Notes under the pieces: model-generated | Told to the model about the DNA's origin: nothing | Database searches by the model: none | Seen by the model: the letters and a program-made list of their open reading frames with translations, nothing else | Shown here: in pieces, positions 1-7,259 of the stretch | Layout of the letters: each line of letters begins with the position of its first letter | How positions within the stretch are numbered: position 1 is the stretch's first letter | Program-made: the position numbers and the translations under genes | NCBI GenBank assembly: GCA_002384205.1 | Contig: DGBH01000177.1 | Span: 21,877 to 33,321 of the forward strand | Length of the DNA: 11,445 nucleotides | Reading direction: 5' to 3' | DNA from: Bacteroidetes bacterium UBA4009 | Lineage (GTDB): Bacteria; Bacteroidota; Bacteroidia; NS11-12g; UBA9320

Positions 1-1523
1 GCAGGAATATCTGCTTGACTTACAATTTCATTAATAATAGTAGGTTTCTGTACTGCACCACCTAGCATGAGTAAGGGAATTTTAAAATTTACCGTATCAT
101 AAATTGGTGCGTTATCTGGCCGAATAGTGCCATGATCTGCGGTAATTATCACCAAGGTATTTTCCCATTTCGGTGAAACTTTAAGCTTGGTAATCATATC
201 ACCTAAGCAGCTATCCGTATAGGCTATACTGTTGAGATATGGTTCCTTTTTAGCATTAAAATTAGGCACATCAAAGGGTTCGTGACTGCTTAAAGAGAAT
301 ATCATTTTGAATTGCGGTTGTTGTTCCGCAAGAAAATCATTGGCAAATTCATTAAAGACAACTTCATCATGAACACCCCAAGCATTTCTATTCATTGAGT
401 TAAAAGACCATTGTGATTTTACCTCATCTGCATCTTTAAAAAGCACTTTAATATTGGCAAATTCCAAGTTCCCACCGTAATAAAAAGACGTTTGGTAATT
501 CTCTTTAAATAGCTGAAAAATATTAGGCACTGCAGCCAGTTGTGCCGGAAAATTGGTTAATGTTTGCCTAGCCCCACTTGGAATTCCTGTGGTAATCGCT
601 AGTAGCCCTTTATCCGAACGGAAACTAGATGCATACGCATTTTTAAAACTCACCCCTTGATACATCAACTTATCTAACTCAGGAGTAGATCCGTATGTGG
701 GACCACTTAAAAATCCCACGGCTTTTGCACTAAAACTTTCGAGTACAATTAAGATTATGTTAGTAGAGTCATTTACCTCAACCAAATCAGAATAGTCGTT
801 CTTAGAAATTGTATCCGTAAGTAAATCTATCACTTCTTGATCGTCCTCAAAAAATACCAATGCCGCATGTTTATCCCTTTCTACTTCCGTGGCTAAAAAA
901 TTCCAAACTGCATTTACGGCTGTGTTATTATACAAATTATTTGAGCTAAAATAAGCACTTGATACATTAATCGGCACTTTATCTATACTCCCTCTGATGA
1001 GTCCAATGCTACATACCAAGAGCGCCAACGTACTCAGCCATGTATGCGCCACTTTCTGAACCAAAAGACGCTGCCCATACCTATAGAACCAATAAACCGA
1101 GGCCACGATAAAGCTTAATGCGATCACATAGGTTGATGTTTCAATAGAATCTAAACCAGCATTTTCTTTGCCTAAAAACTGGGTGAAACCTAAATTGGTT
1201 TTTTGTCCCCAATAATTAAAAAAATAAGGATCTACGGCTACTACTACTGTAATAAATAGCCAAATAAGCCACCAATAGATTAACGAGGCAATAGCCGAAA
1301 AACGAGGCAAGACTAATGCTAACAAGCGTATCAACAATGGCAATACCATTACATATCCCAGTATAGATAAATCAAGTCTAATTCCATTCCACCAGATTTC
1401 AGGGAAAGAAAGAACATCTTCAAAAGACGCCATATTAACCAGTAAGAAATACAACTTGGCCACTGCAAACAGGAGCAAGGTGTATTTTGCAATTCTAAAA
1501 TAATATGTAAATGCGCCTACCAA
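1..1523 (-). CDS. LTA synthase-like sulfatase-family membrane enzyme (3' end outside window)
   Basis: This is a polytopic inner-membrane protein with a C-terminal alkaline-phosphatase/sulfatase-fold domain, laid out like lipoteichoic acid synthase. About 507 codons are visible and the C-terminus is cut by the left edge. Five hydrophobic segments lie near residues 14-29, 52-72, 76-98, 131-147 and 161-176. The catalytic domain starts near residue 250. E262 (in VLESFSAK), S303 (in FRSDKG) and D463-H464 (in TADHG) occupy the places of LtaS E255, T300 and D475-H476, so the nucleophile is Ser rather than Thr. Family members move phosphoglycerol or phosphoethanolamine onto envelope glycans or lipids. 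Bacteroidota lack LTA, so the substrate here is unknown. The frame has no ATG before residue 31, which would remove TM1; TTG at 1523-1521 is the best start and overlaps the upstream oxidoreductase gene by 7 nt, suggesting one operon. Family call is confident; start and substrate are not. Confidence 0.88.
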   Translation of the reverse strand, partial: MVGAFTYYFRIAKYTLLLFAVAKLYFLLVNMASFEDVLSFPEIWWNGIRLDLSILGYVMVLPLLIRLLALVLPRFSAIASLIYWWLIWLFITVVVAVDPYFFNYWGQKTNLGFTQFLGKENAGLDSIETSTYVIALSFIVASVYWFYRYGQRLLVQKVAHTWLSTLALLVCSIGLIRGSIDKVPINVSSAYFSSNNLYNNTAVNAVWNFLATEVERDKHAALVFFEDDQEVIDLLTDTISKNDYSDLVEVNDSTNIILIVLESFSAKAVGFLSGPTYGSTPELDKLMYQGVSFKNAYASSFRSDKGLLAITTGIPSGARQTLTNFPAQLAAVPNIFQLFKENYQTSFYYGGNLEFANIKVLFKDADEVKSQWSFNSMNRNAWGVHDEVVFNEFANDFLAEQQPQFKMIFSLSSHEPFDVPNFNAKKEPYLNSIAYTDSCLGDMITKLKVSPKWENTLVIITADHGTIRPDNAPIYDTVNFKIPLLMLGGAVQKPTIINEIVSQADIP

Positions 1524-2545
1524 AATCGTTGTATATCTACTTCGGGATACAAAGGAGTGTTATTTATCAGATATTCTGACATTTCTTGGGTTAAAAGTGG
1601 GGCCAAACTAACCGCTTTACTGCCCATACCATTTACCAGGTGCATATTTTTATGCATAGGATGGGTGCCTAGTATTGGCTTTCTATCTATAGAAGCTGGT
1701 CTAATACCACAGTAATGTTCTATGAGCTTATACGGTAAGCATAATGTTTTATCGAGTTTGACTAGTAGATCATTTTTCATCATCTCGGTGGGAAGTGGTG
1801 AACTATCACCTTGACTATAGGTGGATCCCACGCGCCACCTTTTATCGTATAAGTGCTGTAAGAAAACAGAACCTAGATAGACATCACCTTCGGGTGCAAG
1901 TTCGGTATCTATCTCTATCAATTCACCTTTGGTAGGCACCACATTGAGTAACGTATTGAAGTACGAATTCTCCATTACCTTATACCCTTCACAAAAAATA
2001 ATATGCTTAAACTTCAGGTTTCCATACCTGTTTTCAGCCATGTTTAATTGTGTAAAATCAAATTTATCATCTTCTGTCGGAAGGTTTTTATAACATGCGT
2101 TTAGAAATAATCGCGTATCTAACTCCCCGCCTTGATGAACATTAAGTATCCCAAAATTTGTATCTAACCCTAAAATAGGCTCCGGACTAAAATCACAAAA
2201 ACCAACGTACTTTGTCTGATGTGCTTTACTCAGCCAAATATTTTGCTCGCCAGCGCTTGCAATTATGCGTCTCATCGTACACGGTTTATAAAAATGAGCA
2301 TCGAGTCTATTTTCTAAATCCTGATAAAAATCAGTCAATCCATTAAAAAATTCATTAGCTCGCCAGCCTATAGTAAAAAACTTTCCAACCAACGGATTGG
2401 CCAGTCCTGCAGCAACAATAGAACTTTGATTGCTATTAGCTTCATCAAAAACCAACGTTGTGCCTCCCTGATTTTGCAAGGCGAGTTGCATAAGGCGACC
2501 AGAGATACCACCTCCTACAATAATAAAGTCGATAGTTTCTGACAT
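1517..2545 (-). CDS. DAO-family FAD-dependent oxidoreductase
   Basis: This is a 342-aa flavoenzyme of the D-amino-acid oxidase/glycine oxidase (DAO) superfamily, probably cytoplasmic. The N-terminal Rossmann loop IIVGGGISG (G11, G13, G16) binds the ADP part of FAD, and an acidic residue (D34 or E35 in VFDEA) follows the second strand. SSIVAAGLANP near residues 42-52 matches the second conserved block of the family. The C-terminal GIRPASIDRKP and NGMGSKAVSLAP are the usual flavin-proximal motifs. The substrate cannot be told; related domains include the C-terminal domain of MnmC, but no methyltransferase part is present. I chose the ATG at 2545. The open frame extends 9 nt further to a TTG at 2554, but that TTG lies inside a perfect -7 box (TATCTTTG), so it is very unlikely to be translated. 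The gene leads the operon with the LTA-synthase-like gene. Confidence 0.85.
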   Translation of the reverse strand: MSETIDFIIVGGGISGRLMQLALQNQGGTTLVFDEANSNQSSIVAAGLANPLVGKFFTIGWRANEFFNGLTDFYQDLENRLDAHFYKPCTMRRIIASAGEQNIWLSKAHQTKYVGFCDFSPEPILGLDTNFGILNVHQGGELDTRLFLNACYKNLPTEDDKFDFTQLNMAENRYGNLKFKHIIFCEGYKVMENSYFNTLLNVVPTKGELIEIDTELAPEGDVYLGSVFLQHLYDKRWRVGSTYSQGDSSPLPTEMMKNDLLVKLDKTLCLPYKLIEHYCGIRPASIDRKPILGTHPMHKNMHLVNGMGSKAVSLAPLLTQEMSEYLINNTPLYPEVDIQRFW

Positions 2546-2551
2546 TTTGGG

Positions 2552-2559
2552 CAAAGATA
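2552..2559 (-). promoter_or_regulatory. -7 promoter box of the oxidoreductase operon
   Basis: On the minus strand this reads TATCTTTG, a perfect match to the Bacteroidota -7 consensus TAnnTTTG. Its 3' end is 6 nt from the ATG at 2545, so the transcript would have almost no leader. No clear -33 TTG is visible at the usual distance. The 43-bp space up to the plus-strand lipoprotein start must hold both divergent promoters. Confidence 0.65.
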
Positions 2560-2576
2560 GTCTGCCATTTATTTAT

Positions 2577-2584
2577 GTTATTTG
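2577..2584 (+). promoter_or_regulatory. probable degenerate -7 box of the lipoprotein-porin unit
   Basis: GTTATTTG keeps the TTTG half of TAnnTTTG but not the leading TA; a TA pair sits 2 nt closer. It ends 4 nt before the ATG at 2589, the same arrangement as other boxes in this window. Assigned by position and the TTTGC core only. Confidence 0.35.
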
Positions 2585-2588
2585 CACC

Positions 2589-3008
2589 ATGCGAAAAATA
2601 ACAGGAATTATAATATTTGTTTCTTTGATAGCTATTGCCTCTATGGTGAGCTGCAAAGACATAATTAATATACCAGAGACAGCGTATGTTGACAGCCTGG
2701 CTCCTGTTGTGAAATTAATTTCACCTATAGCGGACGATGTTTTTATAGGGCAGACCTCTATTCCTATACACCTGGAGTTAAGCGATGATTATGAGCTAGC
2801 ATCTGTTACGGTAAGAATAGACCCTTCTGATATAACCCTTGCACCGTTTACCTTAACCCGCGACCTTACCGGCCTTACGACATACAACTTGGAATCTACA
2901 TACACTTTACCTACCACAAAAAGTATGGTATACGAAGTCAATATCAGTGCTTTAGACTTTGTAGGAAATGCTCCACTCCCCATTCAATATACTTTTACGG
3001 CTAAGTAA
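2589..3008 (+). CDS. small Ig-like lipoprotein
   Basis: This is a 139-aa secreted lipoprotein of unknown function. MRK is followed by a hydrophobic stretch and the lipobox-like M-V-S-C, with C22 as the probable lipidated residue. Met in place of Leu at the -3 position is a slightly weak lipobox. The mature part begins with a short acidic linker and then one domain with alternating beta pattern (APVVKLISPIADD near residues 38-50, IHLELSDDYEL, VTVRIDP, ALDFVGNAP). This resembles the Ig-like or cadherin-like folds of Bacteroidota surface lipoproteins such as DUF4625; the family is not certain. The open frame continues upstream to a TTG at 2547, but that would bury the signal sequence and read through the promoter region, so I chose the ATG at 2589. 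Only 6 nt separate it from the porin gene, so the two are probably cotranscribed and may act together at the outer membrane. Confidence 0.75.
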   Translation: MRKITGIIIFVSLIAIASMVSCKDIINIPETAYVDSLAPVVKLISPIADDVFIGQTSIPIHLELSDDYELASVTVRIDPSDITLAPFTLTRDLTGLTTYNLESTYTLPTTKSMVYEVNISALDFVGNAPLPIQYTFTAK

Positions 3009-3014
3009 TCATTC

Positions 3015-4886
3015 ATGAGAATAAGAGCTCTCTTATACTTCCTTGTTTTGGTCTGCGTGCAAATGGCACAGGCACAACTCCTGGATACTTCAGATGTGCA
3101 TACATTTAAACGCATAGAAGTTTCGACTATTTCCGAGTCTGGTATACACTTATTAAATCTAGATTCTACCCACGTAGACACCACGGTAAACCTTTTTTAC
3201 AACTACTATGCACCGTACAAAACAGATTTTCCTTTTTTAGATCAGGGGTTAGAAGGCTCAGCACTTTTACCATTAGCCGCTTCTCACGAGCGAGAACTCA
3301 ATTTTAATATAGGAATGCATAATATGGATGCATATTTCTTTGATCATTCCATAAACATATACCAAACCAAACGACCATTTACAAGACTTAACTACTCTCA
3401 AGGTGCTAGAGAAATGATCAACATGGAAATAAGTCATGGTCAGCAAATTTCAGAAAGACTTGCTTTTGGATTAGATTACAGACGTCTCAAAAATCAAAAT
3501 TTTTATTACTCCAATCTGCCAAGTGCTTCTACACTGAGGATGAGTAATTTATTCAATTCGAAATTTTACACTAGCTACTATAGCAAAGACAGGAAATACG
3601 AGTTAATCACCTCATACCTTTGGAACAGATCCATCAATGCTGAAACCGGCGGAGTGGCTTCTGATTCTATTTTTAACACACAAGTAGATAGAGATAAATT
3701 ACAAAACAATGCAGCTAATTATACCTCTGCAAAAGGCAGCCAAGCCCAAAACAGCTTTAGAGTTACCCAATATTTTAGACCAGGAGGTAAAAGCACTGAT
3801 AGCACATTAGACTTTACCTTGCAGCAATTTAATGCTCAGTTTTTTTTAAAATCTGAGTTAACTCACAACCGTTTTGAGTTTGAAGATAAGGCGCCGGATA
3901 GCACCAATTACGGCAAAAAAACGGATGCATTCTTGGATAGTATAAATCACCGTTCTATACAAAATGAATTGGGCTACATGATCAAGATCAAGCCACTTCG
4001 TCTTTCGGTAAGTTTATCACACGCCATAGATAGAGTCTACCAAAATGGAAATATTGTAAATTTTAACAGCGTTTATTTAAACGGAATTACCCAGTTCAAA
4101 GTAAAACAGTTTTCCATAGATGCTAACGCACGTTTTGGCCTTCTCGGCTATAATCTAGGCGACTATCATATAGAAGGAAAAGCCACTACTTTATTCAAAT
4201 TGTTTAACCTTAAAGGAGGAATTAGATCTCAATTAATAGAGCCAAGTTATACTGAAATAATGCGTTATTCACCGGTGATTTCTTGGGAAAATTCGTATAA
4301 AAAGATAGCCAATAATCAATTGTTCGGTCAAGCAGGTATCCATCTAAAACAACATCAACTTAGCGCAGAGGTATTACTGGAAACCATCAATAATTTCATC
4401 TACTACAACCAAACGAATACCATTAATCAAGCTAATACTTTAGTTAGCCTGCTTCGTACTCAGTTTAGTTATGGATTAAACCAAAAATACTTTGGCGTAA
4501 ATGCAAACATGGTATTACAAAACTCATCCAATCAGCAAGTGTTGCCAAGACCAAATACGGCCGCTAGCATAAACCTGTTTAGCAAATTTGCCTTGTTTAA
4601 GAAAAACCTAAAAATGCAGGCGGGGTTACGTACGTTTTGGTTTAGTCAATTTGACGCTCCGATGTACAATCCATATACCAAGCAATGGCATAACAGTAGC
4701 ACGGCTTTTACGATGTATCCCCCGGTCAATGTTTACGCTAATGCCAAGGTTAAGAATTTCTATTTAGGCGTAGAATTTTTTCATACACAACAAGGTCTAT
4801 TGGGTGATGCGTATTACAGTTCTCCAACTTACCCAATGATGCCTCGTTCTATGAGACTTAATATCCGTTGGGATTTAAACAACTAA
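3015..4886 (+). CDS. putative outer-membrane porin (Porin_10-like)
   Basis: This is a 623-aa protein with a clear signal peptide (MRIRALLYFL..., cleavage likely after A20 in AQA-Q). The mature chain shows alternating polar/aromatic strands typical of an outer-membrane beta-barrel, for example LNFNIGMHNMDAYFF, LAFGLDYRRLKNQNFYYSN and FYLGVEFFHTQQG. The segment TRLNYSQGAREMINMEISHGQ and the overall length fit the Bacteroidota 'putative porin' family (Pfam Porin_10, from memory). A last strand, SMRLNIRWDL, lies almost at the C-terminus, as expected for barrel insertion. Whether it forms a pore and what would pass are unknown. It follows the lipoprotein gene after 6 nt and ends tail to tail with the OmpA-like gene, the stop codons sharing bases 4884-4885. 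No terminator hairpin follows, so transcripts from the two strands may overlap. Confidence 0.8.
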   Translation: MRIRALLYFLVLVCVQMAQAQLLDTSDVHTFKRIEVSTISESGIHLLNLDSTHVDTTVNLFYNYYAPYKTDFPFLDQGLEGSALLPLAASHERELNFNIGMHNMDAYFFDHSINIYQTKRPFTRLNYSQGAREMINMEISHGQQISERLAFGLDYRRLKNQNFYYSNLPSASTLRMSNLFNSKFYTSYYSKDRKYELITSYLWNRSINAETGGVASDSIFNTQVDRDKLQNNAANYTSAKGSQAQNSFRVTQYFRPGGKSTDSTLDFTLQQFNAQFFLKSELTHNRFEFEDKAPDSTNYGKKTDAFLDSINHRSIQNELGYMIKIKPLRLSVSLSHAIDRVYQNGNIVNFNSVYLNGITQFKVKQFSIDANARFGLLGYNLGDYHIEGKATTLFKLFNLKGGIRSQLIEPSYTEIMRYSPVISWENSYKKIANNQLFGQAGIHLKQHQLSAEVLLETINNFIYYNQTNTINQANTLVSLLRTQFSYGLNQKYFGVNANMVLQNSSNQQVLPRPNTAASINLFSKFALFKKNLKMQAGLRTFWFSQFDAPMYNPYTKQWHNSSTAFTMYPPVNVYANAKVKNFYLGVEFFHTQQGLLGDAYYSSPTYPMMPRSMRLNIRWDLNN

Positions 4887-5965
4887 ATCTCTTTTAACGT
4901 GTAAATTTCTACTCGTTTATTTTGATCTTCCTGCGCCTTACTTGCCGGAAATTTGAACTTCATCCTTGAATTACTCATACCCACATAGGTTAAGCGTTTT
5001 TGATCTACCCCACTTTTAACCAAATAATCGTTAATGGCTTTTGCTCTTTTATAACTTAGCTCTTTATTATACTGACTTTGGATAGCGTTCATAGGTCTAT
5101 CAAGCGGATAATTCATATGACCTTGAATTTCTATAAAGGATACAGAATTGCGCTTAAGCAAAGCCAATAGCTTATGTAATTCAGGAGTACTTTCAGGCTT
5201 TATCTCATCTGTATCCGTAAAAAAATAAATATTATTAAACGTAAAGCTGCCTGTAATTTTAACTTTTGCCAGTTCCAGTGTATACACTAGTGTGTCTCTA
5301 GGCTTATCTAAATCAGAAGAAGGCACATCATAATACACGGACAGATAATTAACCGCAGAAGCTGAAATTTTTAATTCTTCACCTAACATCTCAAAGGTCC
5401 CAGAAATGCCGCTTTTACTTGTCGTGGCAAAACGCATCTCTTGATCTTTATAGTCAAATCCAATGGAGGCATTTATAGGCTTTTTTGTTTTTTTATCGAT
5501 AGTCTTGATCACTATAAACTTAGGCGGACTTAACCTGGACTTGTTATCTGTTTCGTAAATAAAAAATATTTTCGCCCTCCTATTCTCCTTTTGATTTTGT
5601 GATATCACCTGAGACTCCCCAAAGCTTTCCGTTTTAATAAACCGAACAGGCACTCCCATTTGCACTAGTGCTTGAACAGTTGCCTGAGCTCTTTTAGAGG
5701 CTAAAACTTGATTATATTGAGCGGTTGAAAACGTGTCAGTATGACCTTCTACGTATATTTCTTTGATATTGGTTCCTCCTATTTGCAGTATCTTGTTGAT
5801 TAACAAGTCGTGTTGCGATGAACTAACAACATAACTATCAGAATCAAAATAGATATAAAAATCAGTAGAAGTGAGCGAGTACAGCTGAGCGCGCGAGGAT
5901 AAAGAGAATAGGGTAAGCATGGCTACCCATACGATTAACGTTATTTTTCTTTGATTAATACGCAT
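4883..5965 (-). CDS. secreted protein with tandem OmpA-like domains
   Basis: This is a 360-aa periplasmic or outer-membrane-associated protein. A signal peptide ends at SSRA-Q (cleavage after A26). Domain 1 (about residues 35-137) is a full OmpA C-terminal-like peptidoglycan-binding domain: YFDSDS, EGHTDT, NQVLASKRA and ENRRAKI. D77 and R92 are 15 residues apart, the spacing of the diaminopimelate-binding Asp/Arg pair in Acinetobacter OmpA. Residues about 148-232 form a beta-rich linker domain resembling carboxypeptidase-regulatory or PEGA-like modules (KKPINASIGFD). Domain 2 (about 238-357) keeps YFFTDTDEI, NKELSYKRA and NKRVEI, but GHTD is replaced by GHMN with a 7-residue longer loop before R307, so ligand binding may differ. 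No barrel is present. It could tether the outer membrane or a complex to the cell wall. The start is ATG at 5965; TACTTTG lies 4 nt upstream. Confidence 0.85.
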   Translation of the reverse strand: MRINQRKITLIVWVAMLTLFSLSSRAQLYSLTSTDFYIYFDSDSYVVSSSQHDLLINKILQIGGTNIKEIYVEGHTDTFSTAQYNQVLASKRAQATVQALVQMGVPVRFIKTESFGESQVISQNQKENRRAKIFFIYETDNKSRLSPPKFIVIKTIDKKTKKPINASIGFDYKDQEMRFATTSKSGISGTFEMLGEELKISASAVNYLSVYYDVPSSDLDKPRDTLVYTLELAKVKITGSFTFNNIYFFTDTDEIKPESTPELHKLLALLKRNSVSFIEIQGHMNYPLDRPMNAIQSQYNKELSYKRAKAINDYLVKSGVDQKRLTYVGMSNSRMKFKFPASKAQEDQNKRVEIYTLKEI

Positions 5966-5969
5966 TCTA

Positions 5970-5976
5970 CAAAGTA
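5970..5976 (-). promoter_or_regulatory. possible -7 box of the double-OmpA gene
   Basis: The minus strand reads TACTTTG, one base shorter than TAnnTTTG, ending 4 nt before the ATG at 5965. A strong terminator sits just upstream, so this gene needs its own promoter here. Confidence 0.4.
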
Positions 5977-5988
5977 CGGGTATAACGT

Positions 5989-6023
5989 AAAAAAATCCCG
6001 GCCGTATGGTCGGGATTTTTTTT
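5989..6023 (-). terminator. Rho-independent terminator of ilvE
   Basis: A 9-bp stem, ATCCCGGCC (5995-6003) against GGTCGGGAT (6008-6016) with one G-T pair and loop GTAT, is flanked by A7 and T8. It lies 22 bp past the ilvE stop and upstream of the next minus-strand gene, so it should end the ilvE transcript. The symmetric A and T runs would also let it work on the plus strand. Confidence 0.88.
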
Positions 6024-6045
6024 CATATGAATTAGGAGTAGTTGA

Positions 6046-7092
6046 CTAGTCCACGACAACGTTCCAATGTTCAAATTCCTTGTTTTTTAAAAACTTAACA
6101 CTATCCAGATCCTCTTTTAAATCTAAGATAGGTTGGTAATGATTAGAGTCAACCTCAAAGGCATCACTTCCTATTGTGATACTATTAACATACGTAATTG
6201 CTGCTGCCGTGCCAGTTGCGAACATGCACTCTATATTACCCTCTGCTAAATCTTTCTTGAAATCAGCGGCAGAAGTACTTCCTTCTATTACATCTAATCC
6301 TTTTGCTTTGGCTAATTGAATTACACTATCTCGAGTAATCCCTTTCAGAATACTATCATGTATCTCTGGTGTATGCACTACATCTTCTTTTACATAGAAA
6401 AAATTAGCACTTCCAAGTTCTTCTAAGGTACATCCATTGGTAATATCCGTCCATAATATCTGATCATATCCTTTATCTCTTGCCAACTCCGTCGGGTAGA
6501 ATGACGCCGCATAATTGCCAGCTGCTTTAGCAAAACCAACACCGCCGCGAGCTGCTCTTCTATGTGTTTGTTCCAAAAATATATTCAGTGGTTTATCGTA
6601 GTAAAATCCAACGGGACATGCAATCACCATAAATCTAAATGTTTTACTGGATAACGCTTTAAGCGTGTGATCCGTGCTTATCATAAATGGTCTTAAATAA
6701 AGAGACCCTTGATCCTTTGTCGGAATAAAATCTTTTTCTAAACCCACAAATTCTTTGATCGCAAGCAACGATTTTTCAGGATCTATGGAAGGCATTTGCA
6801 TACGCAATGCGGACTCATTAAAACGGATAATATTGCTCTGTAATCTGAATATATTTATTTGATTCTCATCATTCTTATATGCTTTAAGACCTTCAAATAT
6901 TGCCTGGCCGTAATGCAATACCGAGCTGGCAGGGTGCATTGCTATTGGCTTTAGAGGCTCAATGTGAAATTCGCCCCATGACTCTCCATCAAAATCACAA
7001 ATAAGCATATGATCTGTAAAAATTTTTCCAAAATCTAACTTTTCAAAATCAATACTACCTAGTGTAGATTCTTTAACTCGTTCTATCTGCAT
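6046..7092 (-). CDS. ilvE: branched-chain amino acid aminotransferase
   Basis: This 348-aa PLP-dependent class IV (BCAT-type) aminotransferase interconverts valine, leucine and isoleucine with their 2-oxo acids using 2-oxoglutarate/glutamate, the last step of branched-chain amino acid synthesis and the first of breakdown. Visible motifs: FTDHMLICDF near residue 25-34; LHYGQAIFEGLKAY (59-72); RPFM; GGVGFAKAAGNYAAS, where K189 should form the Schiff base; TLEELGSANFF (222-232), contacting the cofactor; and FATGTAAAI. Length is normal. The frame is open for 9 more codons to a GTG at 7119, but I chose the ATG at 7092: MQIERVKEST gives the usual N-terminus, and the -7-like box lies within the extension. 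It is a single-gene unit between its own promoter and a terminator. The divergent spacer contains inverted and direct repeats that may be a regulator site. Confidence 0.95.
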   Translation of the reverse strand: MQIERVKESTLGSIDFEKLDFGKIFTDHMLICDFDGESWGEFHIEPLKPIAMHPASSVLHYGQAIFEGLKAYKNDENQINIFRLQSNIIRFNESALRMQMPSIDPEKSLLAIKEFVGLEKDFIPTKDQGSLYLRPFMISTDHTLKALSSKTFRFMVIACPVGFYYDKPLNIFLEQTHRRAARGGVGFAKAAGNYAASFYPTELARDKGYDQILWTDITNGCTLEELGSANFFYVKEDVVHTPEIHDSILKGITRDSVIQLAKAKGLDVIEGSTSAADFKKDLAEGNIECMFATGTAAAITYVNSITIGSDAFEVDSNHYQPILDLKEDLDSVKFLKNKEFEHWNVVVD

Positions 7093-7100
7093 GAATGGTG

Positions 7101-7108
7101 CAATAGTA
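7101..7108 (-). promoter_or_regulatory. probable -7 box of ilvE
   Basis: The minus strand reads TACTATTG, one mismatch to TAnnTTTG, ending 8 nt before the ilvE ATG. It supports the ATG start over the GTG at 7119. Confidence 0.5.
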
Positions 7109-7157
7109 ACACAGGTCACACGAAGTAAGCTAATTCATGAGTGAATAGTTAGTGAAT

Positions 7158-7178
7158 CTTATCGTCGATTACGATAAG
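7158..7178. repeat. inverted repeat, possible operator
   Basis: CTTATCGT (7158-7165) and ACGATAAG (7171-7178) are exact reverse complements around a 5-nt centre. No long T run follows directly on either strand and there is no gene just ended here, so an operator is more likely than a terminator. The two AGTGAAT heptamers abut it. Confidence 0.45.
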
Positions 7179-7247
7179 CTGACCATATTTTTTAAAAATA
7201 TCACTAAATTGTTTTTCTACAAACGTCAAAAGTTCCAGAAAATGATG

Positions 7248-7255
7248 TTGATTTG
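7248..7255 (+). promoter_or_regulatory. possible -7 box of the 172-aa gene
   Basis: TTGATTTG has one mismatch to TAnnTTTG and ends 4 nt before the GTG at 7260, the same geometry as other boxes here. No -33 TTG is obvious. Confidence 0.4.
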
Positions 7256-7259
7256 CTAG

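Larger units (their letters stand above)
7093..7259. other. divergent intergenic region with operator-like repeats
   Basis: This 167-bp spacer lies between ilvE (minus) and the 172-aa gene (plus). It holds the heptamer AGTGAAT twice (7140-7146 and 7151-7157) at 11-bp spacing, about one helical turn; an 8-bp inverted repeat CTTATCGT/ACGATAAG with a 5-nt centre (7158-7178); and a 17-bp odd palindrome ATATTTTT-T-AAAAATAT (7185-7201). No ORF of note is present. The repeats suggest transcription-factor binding; the regulator is unknown. Confidence 0.5.

Noticed and set aside
2546..2554. Three-codon N-terminal extension of the FAD oxidoreductase from a TTG at 2554
   Set aside because: The TTG is part of a perfect -7 box (TATCTTTG); the ATG at 2545 gives a normal N-terminus just before the FAD-binding strand.
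2547..2588. N-terminal extension of the lipoprotein from a TTG at 2547
   Set aside because: It would place 14 residues before the signal sequence and overlap the divergent promoter region.
2789..3184. Two minus-strand open frames over the lipoprotein and porin genes
   Set aside because: They are shadows of well-supported genes with signal peptides and have no motifs of their own.
7093..7119. Nine-codon extension of IlvE from a GTG at 7119
   Set aside because: It spans the likely -7 box; family members begin near the ATG at 7092.
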